Shown piece after piece: positions 1 through 8,500 of a DNA stretch of 9,868 nucleotides. The notes below the pieces were generated by a model that saw only the letters and a program-made list of their open reading frames with translations, did no database searches and was not told the DNA's origin. Each line of letters opens with the position of its first letter. The first letter of the stretch is position 1. A program made the translations under genes and the position numbers. The DNA is taken from the NCBI GenBank assembly GCA_937958365.1, contig CALFEW010000303.1, positions 1-9,868 of the forward strand, in the 5' to 3' direction. The stretch is from an uncultured Chloroflexota bacterium. GTDB lineage: Bacteria > Chloroflexota > Anaerolineae > Promineifilales > Promineifilaceae.

Positions 1-1204
1 CTACCACGAGTACAGTGGCGCTGGTCAGGGGGTGGTCATCAGATAAAGCGCTCTGCTTTGCTTCGCTGTGGATGGGCAGGATGACGGTGAAGGTGCTGCC
101 GACGTTTTCATCGCTTTGCAGTTCGATACGGCCGTCATGCAATTCCACCAGCCCTTTGGCAATGGTCAACCCTACGCCGGCCCCCTGTTGTTCTAGCTGA
201 TCGCGGTTGTATTGGATGAATAAATCATAGATCTGGTTTTGTACGTGTTTGGGCAGGCCGACGCCATAATCCTGGAAGGCAATAGACAACTCGTTGGGGG
301 AAACGGCCGTGTACACCTCCACTTTTGCCCCTGCCGTTGGCGTCAGCCGCTTCGAGGAAAATTTGATGGCGTTGTCTAAAAGTTGTTGAAAAACCACGAC
401 CAGACCATGTGGGTCGCCATAGAGTAGCGGCAAGTTGGCATCTGGCGTGTATTCAATTTGCAACCCATTTTGCGCCGCTTTACTCTGATAACTCAGCACC
501 GTTTCCTCAATCAGCTCGGCTATGTTGTCAATGGGTTGCGCATGACGCAAAAACGTTCGCTGCGCCTCGCCCGTGCGTAATTCAATGACGGTGATAAAGC
601 TTTCAATGAGGCGGGTCAGACGAATGCAACCTGCCTGAATTCCACGCAAGTATTCCTGGAAATTGTTGGTGTCGGCGTATTTGTTTACGCTGTCGGCCAG
701 CATTTCATAATAGGCGGTCACGTAAGTTAGCGGCGTGCGGAATTCATGATTCAGAATTTGCAGGATGTCTTTTTTCAGGTTGTTGATGTGTTGTTCGTTG
801 GTATGTTCAAGCTGGAACTTGCGGTCGAGTTGTGTCTTGATAAGCTCTAATAACTCAAAGCTGTGGAATGGTTTGGTAATGTAAAGCGCCGCCCCACTCA
901 GGCGTCCTTTGTGGATTTCGTGTTTTTCGCCGCGGGCTGTCAGGAAGATGAAGGGGATGTTTAGCCAGGTCGGGTTCTTTTGCACTTCGGCCAGAAATTG
1001 AAAACCGTCCATGAGCGGCATCATAATGTCGGACACGATAAGGTCCGGCGTCTGGGTTTCCATGAGCGTCAGGGCTTCACGGCCGTTGCCCGCCATCAGC
1101 ACGGTGATCTCATAATCAATATTCACGACCTGCAACAGGTCGCTCATGCCATACAGCATTGATTTGTCGTCTTCAACCAGAAGAATGGTTACCGAGTGTC
1201 TCAT
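1..1204 (-). CDS. Hybrid response regulator / histidine kinase (REC-HisKA-HATPase, truncated by window edge)
   Basis: Signal-transduction protein, 401 codons visible from ATG at 1204; the 3' end lies outside the window. An N-terminal receiver domain (about residues 4-125) has the acidic pocket E11/D12/D13, phospho-acceptor D59 in VSDIMMP, T89 and K111 in TKPF. A HisKA dimerisation helix follows with H153 in the H-box NHEFRTP. The HATPase_c domain shows the N-box around N278 (LLDNAIKFS), G1 at D312 (DYGVGLP) and G2 near 341-350 (GAGVGLTIAKG). All key catalytic residues are present, so it should be active. No transmembrane segment or sensor domain is seen, so it is likely cytoplasmic and driven by phosphorylation of its own receiver. 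The last visible residues, SATVLVV, look like strand 1 of a second receiver. The Shine-Dalgarno is weak. It has its own promoter and appears to be a separate unit from the operon upstream. Family call is firm; the pathway is unknown. Confidence 0.93.
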   Translation of the reverse strand, partial: MRHSVTILLVEDDKSMLYGMSDLLQVVNIDYEITVLMAGNGREALTLMETQTPDLIVSDIMMPLMDGFQFLAEVQKNPTWLNIPFIFLTARGEKHEIHKGRLSGAALYITKPFHSFELLELIKTQLDRKFQLEHTNEQHINNLKKDILQILNHEFRTPLTYVTAYYEMLADSVNKYADTNNFQEYLRGIQAGCIRLTRLIESFITVIELRTGEAQRTFLRHAQPIDNIAELIEETVLSYQSKAAQNGLQIEYTPDANLPLLYGDPHGLVVVFQQLLDNAIKFSSKRLTPTAGAKVEVYTAVSPNELSIAFQDYGVGLPKHVQNQIYDLFIQYNRDQLEQQGAGVGLTIAKGLVELHDGRIELQSDENVGSTFTVILPIHSEAKQSALSDDHPLTSATVLVV

Positions 1205-1261
1205 AACTCAACTGTGCGCTCTGTTTTTTTACAATGTATGAATCAGATAAGCTGCGCTGCT

Positions 1262-1270
1262 ATTATAACA
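1262..1270 (-). promoter_or_regulatory. Extended -10 promoter for the hybrid kinase gene
   Basis: On the minus strand the sequence reads TGTTATAAT, a perfect TGn extended -10 followed by consensus TATAAT (1267-1262). It lies about 57 nt upstream of the kinase ATG at 1204, leaving a leader of roughly 50 nt. No good -35 is present at 16-18 bp (the nearest is TTGTGG at 1288-1283, 15 bp away), which fits an extended -10 promoter. The call rests on sequence match and position only. Confidence 0.5.
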
Positions 1271-1355
1271 TAAGCCTCAGGCCCACAATGCCCTGCAAGG
1301 CGTGATTTTGGTACTGCTAATTGCGCGAATAATTGCCTCAAGGTTCATGATGGCA

Positions 1356-1391
1356 GACAACAAAACGGCCATTGCATGTACAACGGCCGTT
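1356..1391 (-). terminator. Putative intrinsic terminator of the membrane/MutL operon
   Basis: Read on the minus strand, arm AACGGCCGTTG (1391-1381), loop TACATG (1380-1375) and arm CAATGGCCGTT (1374-1364) form an 11-bp stem with one G-U wobble. The U-rich run TTTGTTGT follows directly. It lies about 100 nt past the stop of the LPDTG gene (1490) and ahead of the kinase promoter, where a terminator would be expected. The U-tract is interrupted, so efficiency is uncertain. The left arm contains a copy of the window-wide palindrome ACGGCCGT. Confidence 0.55.
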
Positions 1392-1393
1392 CC

Positions 1394-1409
1394 AACAACG
1401 TAACAACGT
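1394..1409. repeat. Short tandem direct repeat (2 x 8 bp)
   Basis: AACAACGT is repeated twice head to tail next to the putative terminator hairpin. It could be chance or a small binding site; no function is claimed. The rest of the 1205-1489 gap contains only the terminator and the promoter described separately, with no RNA gene or credible ORF seen. Confidence 0.35.
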
Positions 1410-1489
1410 GGCGACCATCGGCAAAATCTCGCCCTGATCGCGTCTGCTCACGACGGTTTTTTATCGCCCGCCGCTTATCAATTGACCCG

Positions 1490-2080
1490 TTAAGCGCGGC
1501 GCAAGCGGCGCGCCATAAACAAAACGGCAACCAACGCCAGCGCAATCAGCATGGCGCTCCAGACTTCCAGCCCGGTATCCGGCAGTGAGCCATCTTGATT
1601 CCCGGTAATCACCGGTATGGGCGTTGGCGTGCTGCCATTGGTTGCATTATCAAACGTACTCGTTCCGGACACATTGGGCGTGCCCAGGTCTGTCCCGGTT
1701 CCCTCGCCGCTGCCGTCAGTCACGCCATCGGCCACGACAGGCGTTTCGGTGGGTGGTGTGGTGGCAGTGGCTTGTGGGGATGGGGTAAAGGTGGGCGGTG
1801 GCGTCGGCGTGTTAGTAGGGCGCGCCGCCTCGGTTTCCATCGCCATAATCGTCTGCGTCACCGCTTCATTGGTGACGGCTACGATGGCATTTTGTGTCTC
1901 AATCGCCGCAACCGTCGCCACACCTGTCTGGTCAGTGGTTCCTCTGGAAAACAGCCAAAAGGCTGAACACCCGGCCGCCAGAATGAAAATGACCAACAAA
2001 ATGCCAACGGCCGTAAAAAACGGACGATTGCTAGAGCCTTCGGTGGACTCTTGTGATTCGATATATTCCTGGTCTTCCAT
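1490..2080 (-). CDS. LPDTG-motif surface protein with Pro/Thr-rich linker
   Basis: 196-aa membrane or surface protein. Numbering is from the upstream ATG at 2092, which gives 200 aa. Residues 1-24 are polar and acidic. A hydrophobic segment spans about 25-48. A Thr/Ala-rich stretch follows, then a Pro/Thr linker (about 92-118, PTNTPTPPPTFTPSP) and a Gly/Ser/Thr-rich region. The C-terminus has LPDTG (170-174), a hydrophobic helix (about 177-194) and basic RRLRRA. That layout matches a sortase sorting signal: LPxTG, TM, positive tail. The predicted middle lies outside the cell. ATG 2080 is preferred over 2092 because GGAGGG at 2090-2085 sits ideally before it. It begins 39 nt after the stop of the preceding gene and is probably the last cistron of the operon. 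No catalytic domain is visible. LAAGC at the end of the first helix is an imperfect lipobox, so a lipoprotein is less likely. Confidence 0.85.
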   Translation of the reverse strand: MEDQEYIESQESTEGSSNRPFFTAVGILLVIFILAAGCSAFWLFSRGTTDQTGVATVAAIETQNAIVAVTNEAVTQTIMAMETEAARPTNTPTPPPTFTPSPQATATTPPTETPVVADGVTDGSGEGTGTDLGTPNVSGTSTFDNATNGSTPTPIPVITGNQDGSLPDTGLEVWSAMLIALALVAVLFMARRLRRA

Positions 2081-2084
2081 GTTT

Positions 2085-2090
2085 CCCTCC
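2085..2090 (-). promoter_or_regulatory. Shine-Dalgarno GGAGGG that decides the LPDTG gene start
   Basis: GGAGGG on the minus strand, 4 nt before ATG 2080. It lies inside the codons that would follow ATG 2092, which argues that 2080 is the true start. No comparable site precedes 2092. Confidence 0.6.
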
Positions 2091-2119
2091 ATCTCGTGGG
2101 TATCAACTGCGCATCGTAA

Positions 2120-3184
2120 TTATAGGATAGCTTCCATGTTTGCGTAAGGCACAAACACAATTTGCCCATTCCCCAACTGCACGTCCGCGCCGCGCGCTTT
2201 GCTGCCCGCGGCGGTCGTCTGGGCCAGGTTGTAAAGGCGGCTCACTGTCGCCATCTGGTTCAAATAAGGTTTTCGTAGCAGCCGCACTACCTGGCCGACA
2301 GCCAGAGGTTCCGCCGCCGAACGTGGGTCGGTGGTCGTCTTTTTATCGGCCTGAATGATAATTTGGGGTCGTTCAGTTTTGACGCCTGACTTTTTGCCCA
2401 GCAAAGCGGTGCGCTTGCCATCCGCCGTATGCAGCAAATCAAAAACAGGCGCAGACATGCCATGAGAGCCAATGCCGTTCGTCACAAAAATGGGCATATC
2501 AATCAGGCTGGCTACCCGGCACAAATCGGCCGGAAGACTGCCGGTGATGATGCCGCGCACGCCCATATCGCGGGCGCGTTCCAGCACCTTAAGCTGGTCG
2601 AACCAGCCCACAGCCAGGATGGCGCTGTTGGCTTCGGTTGTGATTTGCTCCGGGAAAAACAGCGAATCCGGGGCCATCGCCAGCATCTTTAGCAGACCGG
2701 CGTCTTCATCGTCTGTGCTCCAGGCCGCCTGAATGAGCGAGCCAAACGTTTCCAAAATCACGCCGCGATTGGCGATGTGTTCCACCACCCGGCCGGCTAC
2801 CAGGGCGCGCAGTTCAACGATTTCCGACATTTGCCGCAAGATGAGACGGCCGTTACTCACCTCATAGACCTCGCCATCCGCCGGTGACTGATACTGCCGA
2901 TTGCGGCCCAGGAACCCCTTTTTGTCCACCAGGATGGTCCCTTGTGTAACTCGTTCCCCTTCTTTCACTCTCAACCATTTGGACAAGTCGGCCGGTGGAA
3001 TTTGCAGGATTTCGCTCAGGGGCAAAATGCGGTAGCGCGTAAATTGCGTCGCCCGCGCCACTGTTTGCATGGGGTTCACCATCTGGCCCGGCCCGGTGAT
3101 AATCTCCCCGGCAATGGGCAGCAACCGTTTCACGCGGATGCGGATGTGTGGGGCGACAATTGTGGTTTTAATTAATGTTTGCAT
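2120..3184 (-). CDS. Soluble barrel-sandwich / KOW-like domain protein next to MutL
   Basis: 354-aa protein with no signal peptide or transmembrane segment. I do not recognise a named function. Residues about 68-118 (WLRVKEGERVTQGTIL ... SPADGEVYEVSNGRL) resemble a barrel-sandwich hybrid fold like that at the N-terminus of RnfC and biotinyl/lipoyl domains, but without a biotinyl or lipoyl lysine motif. Residues 119-155 repeat that style (LVAGRVVEHIANRGVILET). A middle alpha/beta part (about 185-265) includes GVRGIITGSLPADL and PIFVTNGIGSHGM. The C-terminal 60 residues (VGQVVRLLRKPYLNQMATV ... GADVQLGNGQIVFVPYANME) look KOW/SH3-like, a fold used for RNA or protein binding. ATG 3184 lies 5 nt after the MutL stop, preceded by AGGTGG; a GTG at 3214 would overlap MutL. 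Tight spacing suggests a partner of MutL. The ORF is sure; domain calls are tentative. Confidence 0.82.
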   Translation of the reverse strand: MQTLIKTTIVAPHIRIRVKRLLPIAGEIITGPGQMVNPMQTVARATQFTRYRILPLSEILQIPPADLSKWLRVKEGERVTQGTILVDKKGFLGRNRQYQSPADGEVYEVSNGRLILRQMSEIVELRALVAGRVVEHIANRGVILETFGSLIQAAWSTDDEDAGLLKMLAMAPDSLFFPEQITTEANSAILAVGWFDQLKVLERARDMGVRGIITGSLPADLCRVASLIDMPIFVTNGIGSHGMSAPVFDLLHTADGKRTALLGKKSGVKTERPQIIIQADKKTTTDPRSAAEPLAVGQVVRLLRKPYLNQMATVSRLYNLAQTTAAGSKARGADVQLGNGQIVFVPYANMEAIL

Positions 3185-3189
3185 AGGGG

Positions 3190-4905
3190 TTAACCACCTA
3201 CATCCCAATACCACTTGCGTACTTGTTCCAGGCGTTTGTCGTCATTGGCGATGGGCAACGGCCGTCCCCGCGCATCCACAATCAGGCCCACAGCGCCACC
3301 CCGTACAGACAATTTTTTGCTCTTGCCGACGCCAAAACCCAGATTGATCCGCTTATCCGGCTGCAAAGAAACCTCGGCTACCTGACCGGAACTGAGGATG
3401 GTGGTGTCAATACGGCCGTATTCCACGTCCAGGTCAAACCGCCCATCCGGCGATTCCACGACACCCTTCACCACCGATTGCCCCGCCTGACCCTTGCCGG
3501 TTGGTACAATCACCCACCCCAGGTCAGAAAGCACACCCGCCTCCAGCGCCTGCACGGCCGCCAATGGCTGATGGACGGCCAACGCGCCCAACGCCGGCAG
3601 CACCCCATACTTGTCCAGCGCCACAGAGAAAATACCGGTAGGTTGCAAGGCATCCAGCAGCAGCAAAATCGCCTGCCCTGGCAGCGGCGTATTGGTCAGC
3701 GTTTGTCCACGCGCCAGCAGCACGTTAAACGGCGGCAGCGGCTCCGGGGCGACGCAGCGAATCATCTCCCGCGCAATGGCCTGTTCCAGATACGCTTCCA
3801 GTTCGGTCATCGGCACAGTTTGCGGATTCAACGATTTGTGGAAGATGAAGTCACGAATGTCCTCATCCGAGATGGCCTGGGGCAGCCAGCGGGCAATTGC
3901 GGCCGGTTCCACTTCGTCCAGCAGATTGATAATCGGCTGGCCCATGCCCAAATCATTGCGCATGTAGGTTTGCACGTGGTGCGCATCGGCGACCAGCACA
4001 GAGACGCTGTTGCTGCCCAGGTCTACGCCCAAGACGCGCCCTTTGTGCAGCGCCGCGAAATATTTGGCGACGGTGGCAAAGGCTTGCAACGTCGGAATAA
4101 CCGGCTGTTTGTGCCATTCATGCAGGGTATGAACGCCCGGCAGCGTCCCCAGTTTCAGGTCGCTGTACAACTCGTTGATGATCCGTATGGCGTCGTCCAG
4201 GTTTTCTATTTCCAGGTCGGGGCGCACGTTTTCAGCCACGTGGACTTTGGCGCGGTCTTTCAGCAGCTCGCGTACTCGTTCACGCAGGTTTTTGTTACCG
4301 GCAAACAAGACGTGTACCGGCTGCCGGGAAGCCAACGGCCCCAGGCCGATACTTACCGTTTCTACCAGGTGCAGCAGGCGCTGTTCGGCCCCGCCATCGG
4401 TGCCCCCGACGATAAAAACGAGGTCGGGTTTTTCGGCGATGAGGGCGGCCAGATGTTTTTCTTCGTTTTGCTCCTGATTCAGGCTGAGGCTGTTCACCGC
4501 TTCCGCGTAAGCGCTGGCCAGTACACGACGGCCGCTGGCCAGGCTAACTTCGTCAAATAAGCCTACGAGCGATGTCGCCAGAGGGTCGGCGGCGCTGCTA
4601 ACGGCGGCAAACTGGTCTACGCCCGAACCATTTTGCCGGGCGGGGGTGATGAGTTTGCGCTGGGCGGTCATGAGGGCGCGGCCGGTAATGGCTTCTAATT
4701 GTTGGATAGCCAGATAAACGCCTTCCATGATGTTGAGCCAGGGTTCACCGGCCGTCGAGGGGGCGGTGGTCTGACAAATCAGCCGGTAGGTTCCGGCAGC
4801 CACGTCAAACAGAGTGACGTTAGTCGTGACGGTGCCGCATTCTGCAATGAGAAAGGACTCCAGCGCTTTGGCTTCTTGGACTTCGTTTTCCTCGGCAATT
4901 GTCAT
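3190..4905 (-). CDS. MutL/GlmL-family ASKHA-fold protein (glutamate mutase L-like)
   Basis: 571-aa soluble protein resembling the MutL/GlmL family (Pfam MutL, PF13941), actin-like ATPase-fold proteins usually encoded beside cobalamin-dependent glutamate mutase and thought to act as its reactivating chaperone. Visible motifs: a phosphate-1-like loop ECGTVTTNVTLFD (22-34), with Glu where Asp is usual; the family hallmark GGTDGG (167-172); a second nucleotide-loop motif GVDLGSNSVSVLVAD (293-307), consistent with phosphate-2; and DKYGVLPALGALA (431-443). A beta-rich C-terminal region (about 470-571) ends in GLIVDARGRPLP. No mutase subunit is in the window. The start codon overlaps the preceding membrane gene's stop (ATGA, 4905-4902) with no clear Shine-Dalgarno, so translational coupling is likely. 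Its neighbours are membrane proteins, so a role in an envelope complex is inferred. Family membership is fairly sure; the substrate is unknown. Confidence 0.85.
   Translation of the reverse strand: MTIAEENEVQEAKALESFLIAECGTVTTNVTLFDVAAGTYRLICQTTAPSTAGEPWLNIMEGVYLAIQQLEAITGRALMTAQRKLITPARQNGSGVDQFAAVSSAADPLATSLVGLFDEVSLASGRRVLASAYAEAVNSLSLNQEQNEEKHLAALIAEKPDLVFIVGGTDGGAEQRLLHLVETVSIGLGPLASRQPVHVLFAGNKNLRERVRELLKDRAKVHVAENVRPDLEIENLDDAIRIINELYSDLKLGTLPGVHTLHEWHKQPVIPTLQAFATVAKYFAALHKGRVLGVDLGSNSVSVLVADAHHVQTYMRNDLGMGQPIINLLDEVEPAAIARWLPQAISDEDIRDFIFHKSLNPQTVPMTELEAYLEQAIAREMIRCVAPEPLPPFNVLLARGQTLTNTPLPGQAILLLLDALQPTGIFSVALDKYGVLPALGALAVHQPLAAVQALEAGVLSDLGWVIVPTGKGQAGQSVVKGVVESPDGRFDLDVEYGRIDTTILSSGQVAEVSLQPDKRINLGFGVGKSKKLSVRGGAVGLIVDARGRPLPIANDDKRLEQVRKWYWDVGG
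3194..3199 (-). promoter_or_regulatory. Shine-Dalgarno AGGTGG for the barrel-sandwich/KOW gene
   Basis: AGGTGG on the minus strand spans the last codons of the MutL-like gene, 9 nt before ATG 3184. It supports ATG 3184 over the upstream GTG at 3214. Confidence 0.45.
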
Positions 4906-5549
4906 GGTAGTAATAGCATGAGCTGTGTGAAATAGTAGCTGATGCGCTCGGTGAGCAGCACCAGACTGGTGCTAAGAATGCCGGCAAATAGAGCGCCAAA
5001 CGTGATCATGAGGACGGCCTGGCCTATTTGCACAAACCCGAGCTGCCAGAACGGCCGTTTCCACTCCCCCTGTTCGCTCTTTTTGCCGGTAAAATGAAAC
5101 GTCAACAGGGTACAAACGGTCAAGACGGCAACGATGATGCCCTCCATGGGCGTTAGCAACGCATTTCCTCGCCCACTGAACGCCATGATTTGCGGTAACA
5201 GTGTGCCGGAAATCGCGCCCACCAGAGCGACGGCCGCGCCAACCCCCACCAGAAGCGCCATGGCGTTATCGCCCAGCCAGGCAAAACCGGGAAGGCGCTG
5301 CAAAATCAACAGCAGCGCCAAAAGAATCGGAACCAGCCACAATAAGGAGTCCAGGCTCAGGGGATTTTGCCTCAGTTGGTCAAAAACCGGCAAAATCACC
5401 TGGCGCAAAACGTAAACGGCCGCATAAGCCGCACTGACCCCGACCAACACATGAACCGCCATTCGGTAGACGGGATTGTCGTCAATGAGGTAGCTGTAAA
5501 TCAACAGCGTCAAAACAAAACCAATCAAAAGACCCAGCGTGTCGTTCAT
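4902..5549 (-). CDS. Polytopic membrane protein, about 6 TM segments
   Basis: 215-aa integral membrane protein of unknown function. Hydrophobic segments lie at about residues 4-22, 29-55, 66-84, 92-116, 131-152 and 168-200, the last possibly one long or two short helices. The charged loop GKKSEQGEWKRP (about 155-166) is probably cytoplasmic. No transporter or enzyme signature is recognised. It begins 10 nt after the stop of the zinc-ribbon gene and its TGA overlaps the MutL-like ATG, so it is co-translated with both. That places it as the likely membrane partner of the MutL-like protein. The ORF is sure; topology is by eye. Confidence 0.85.
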   Translation of the reverse strand: MNDTLGLLIGFVLTLLIYSYLIDDNPVYRMAVHVLVGVSAAYAAVYVLRQVILPVFDQLRQNPLSLDSLLWLVPILLALLLILQRLPGFAWLGDNAMALLVGVGAAVALVGAISGTLLPQIMAFSGRGNALLTPMEGIIVAVLTVCTLLTFHFTGKKSEQGEWKRPFWQLGFVQIGQAVLMITFGALFAGILSTSLVLLTERISYYFTQLMLLLP

Positions 5550-5559
5550 GCTCGTTTTG

Positions 5560-8500
5560 TCATTGTCCTTGTGCCGACGACTTTTTTCGAGTGGTAGCCA
5601 TCATCAAAGCGCCCACGACCAGTAACAGGGCCGCGGCCAATTGCACCAGGCTTTGTGCGTTGTACTGGCTTTGCGCCTGTGTCATATCGGCCGAAGAGCC
5701 AACATTGTTTGCCAGAGCGATGGTGGCCGGCAGCCCGTCCAGATGGCCTTGTAATTGGCCGCTGGCGTAATAAGGCGCAGCCACAGGGCTGAGAGATTGG
5801 GTAACACCGGCGACCAGGGGCGTATCGGTGGCCGACCCAACCTGTTCAATCCAGTTTATCAGGTTGGTCTGTTCGCCGGTCAACACAACAATCAGGCCAA
5901 CGTTTTGCAGGGCGGTTTGTGTTTCGCTGCTCAGGCCGCGTCCTTGCAGGGTTGAGCAGATAAATTCGGGGTTGCCGATACAGTTGCCAAGCTGGCGCAG
6001 CCCAATGGCTTCACCGGCCAACATGCCGATGGCGATGGGTGGCTCGGCCAGAGATTCGGTGAGGGTGGCGGCCACGGCCGTTCCTGCGGCCGATTGGCTG
6101 GTGATCAGAATCTGGCTGCCGTTGTCTTGAAGCTGGCTGAGCAGCAGCCGGGCTTCGTGGTTCAGTTCACCGGCCAGCGCCGGCGTATACTCGAAGGCCA
6201 CCAGAACCGGCTGACCGGCCGCCGCGTTCACGGCCGTGTGCAGCGCCGCCGCCGCCGGGGGAACCGGCATAGGTTGTGACCCGATCAGCAAATTCGGCAT
6301 AAACAAGGCCAGGACCAGCGCCGCCAGAAGCAAACACGCCAGCAGGAAACGCAGCCCACGCCGCCCTGTAGCCTTAGATGAACCGACGTCCACCTGGGCA
6401 GGTTGTTGTTCCTCTTGCACCAGTTGGCGCAACAGGCGGGCCTGCTGCTGCTGTTCCGGTGTGACGGTAAATTGGACGATCGGGTCAACGGTGCGCGGCA
6501 TCGCCACAATTGGCTCCACTTTGACGACGCCGGGCATACCGGCCAGTGGACCGGTGGTTTGCAGTTTGAAGTCCGTGCTGAATGAGGGCCGACCGGTTAA
6601 TTCTGTGGGTTTAAGGTCTTGAATCCAATCGGGGATTTCTGCTTTTTGCAGCATTTCTTCGGGCGGCAGCGCCGGTGGCAGCCCGGCCAGAATAGAGGCC
6701 AATTCACTGGAAGGCTCACCCAGATCGCTTTCAGTGTCAACCCACACCGGCAATTCCGCGCTGGCGAGGGTAACGGCCGTTTTATCCGGGGCGCTAACGG
6801 CCGTGTCTTGCAGCCAATCCGGCAGGTCTGCGTCAGCCAGATCACCGGCGATGGCGTATAAATCATCTTCAGTGTTGGGCAGCACCGATGGCAGCAGGCT
6901 GCTCTGGCTGCCCAGTTTGTCGGTATCTTCCGGGCGCATGCTGGCGATCCATTCGGGCAGGTCGCCGGTAGAAATGAGCGTTTCGGCCGATTCTTCGGTC
7001 GAGGGCAGCGATGGTGATTCAAGAGAGGCAGCCGCAGGCACGGCCAATTGTTCCAGCCAATCGGCAAGCTCGCCGGCGTCGTCGGATTCGGCCAGAATGT
7101 CATCCAGACTGCCCCATTCTTCGTCGGGCACGGCCTGGTCCATCTGCCCTGCGTCTGGCAGTTCGGCGAAATCAAACGATCCGGCGAACGTTTCTTCGAT
7201 GTCCGGCAAGGCGTGGGACACGGCCGTTTCCTGGGTTAACCAGCTTTCCTGGTCGGCCAGATTCTCCCGCTCCACCAGATCGTTGGGATCAAATGCGGCC
7301 AGTTCGCTCAGCCAATCTGGCTCCTCGTCCAGGTCCATCGTGTGCAGGCCCGATGATATCTCTTCGACTTCTTCAAATGGAAGCGGCTCTTCGGCTGCCG
7401 GTTGCTCATCGGCAAACGCTTCTGCGGCGATGGCCGGTCCCAGCAAATCATCTAACATGCCGCTGACAAAGCTCTGCTGAGCCTCTGCGGGCAGGGTGTC
7501 GGTGGGTTCCAGTTCATCCAGCCAATCGGGCAGCGGCCCGGTTTTGCCTGTCCGCCGGTTCTGTTCGGCGGTATCCGGCTCTTCAGTGATGAGCCAATCG
7601 TCGAGGTCTTCTTCGTCGTCCAAAGTGGGGGAAGCGGCAACGGCCGTTGCCATTTCCGCGCTGTCTCCAAACCAGTCCGACAGACTGGCTTCAACCAGTT
7701 CGCTTTCGTCGAACGATTCGGCAGGTTGAGACGCGCCGGCGTCCAATTGGGTCAACCAATCGGTCAGAGATTTGCGGGCTTTGTCATCAGCAAGGAGGGG
7801 AACGGCCGTTGCTTCGGGCAAATCGTCCCAGGTATCTTCGGCGCTCTCTTCTTCCTCGTCATCCTCGTCTTCGTCTTCATCAAAACCGGTCAACCAATCC
7901 GTGACAGATTTTTGCGACGCCGCCGAAAATTCCTCAATCGGCTGCGGCCGGTGTGGCAGTTCCAACTCGCTGGTATCTGGCGGTGATACCAGCCAATTCG
8001 GGTAATCTTCTTCCGGTTCAAACGCAGCATCTGCGGGCAATCTGGTGGCGGGCAGGGAAAGACGGTCTGTGCCGGAAGTTTCTTCTTCCAGTACGTCGCC
8101 GCCTGTTAACCAGTCCGGCACGTCCTGGCCGGACAAAATCGCATCTACGGAAGGCACATCTGGCAGCGTAGACGGCCGTGAAAGCATCTCCGTGTTGGGC
8201 GGTTCTAATTCATCCAGCCAATCTGGCAGGTCGCCGCTCTTCTGGCCTCGGGCCGGGCCGGAAGTCAGGGTTTCTATCGGTTGGGCCAAAACGTCGGTGT
8301 CGAGCGGGCCAAGTTCGCTCAGCCAATCCAGGTCGTCGGCTTCTTCGGCTTTTTGGGGAGGAGCCGATGGTTTGGCGCGAGGTGGGACCGGCGTCGGCGT
8401 GGGTGGCGCGGGCTTTTCTTCCGCAGACCGGGTGAATTCTTGCAGCCAATCGGGCAGTTTGCCGCCTTTGCCGGTGAGCGCCGGATCGCTGAGCATCCCC

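Noticed and set aside
1205..1489. Possible small RNA or tRNA in the intergenic gap
   Set aside because: Apart from the terminator hairpin and the -10 promoter, no cloverleaf or other convincing structure was found by eye.
1345..1545. 66-codon minus-strand frame past the LPDTG gene
   Set aside because: Overlaps the end of the LPDTG gene out of frame and runs through the terminator hairpin; no Shine-Dalgarno and no protein-like features.
1960..1975. Possible lipobox (LAAGC) in the LPDTG protein
   Set aside because: The -3 residue is Ala rather than Leu/Val/Ile, hydrophobic sequence continues after the Cys, and there is no basic n-region, so a TM anchor is more likely.
1617..2147. 176-codon Val/Gly-rich open frame on the plus strand
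   Set aside because: Complement of the Pro/Thr-rich LPDTG gene, which has the better start, Shine-Dalgarno and a coherent domain layout.
3223..4560. 445-codon open frame on the plus strand
   Set aside because: Lies entirely antisense to the MutL-like gene. Its translation is very rich in Arg, Gln and His with no domain, as expected for the complement of a GC-biased gene.
6734..7480. 248-codon Ser-rich open frame on the plus strand
   Set aside because: Antisense shadow of the DWL-motif region; the serine richness reflects complemented Asp/Glu/Leu codons of the scaffold gene.
7844..7881. Pyrimidine-rich tract that could be a simple-sequence repeat
   Set aside because: It is coding for the acidic run of the scaffold (Asp/Glu codons) and has no regular unit, so it is protein-driven low complexity.
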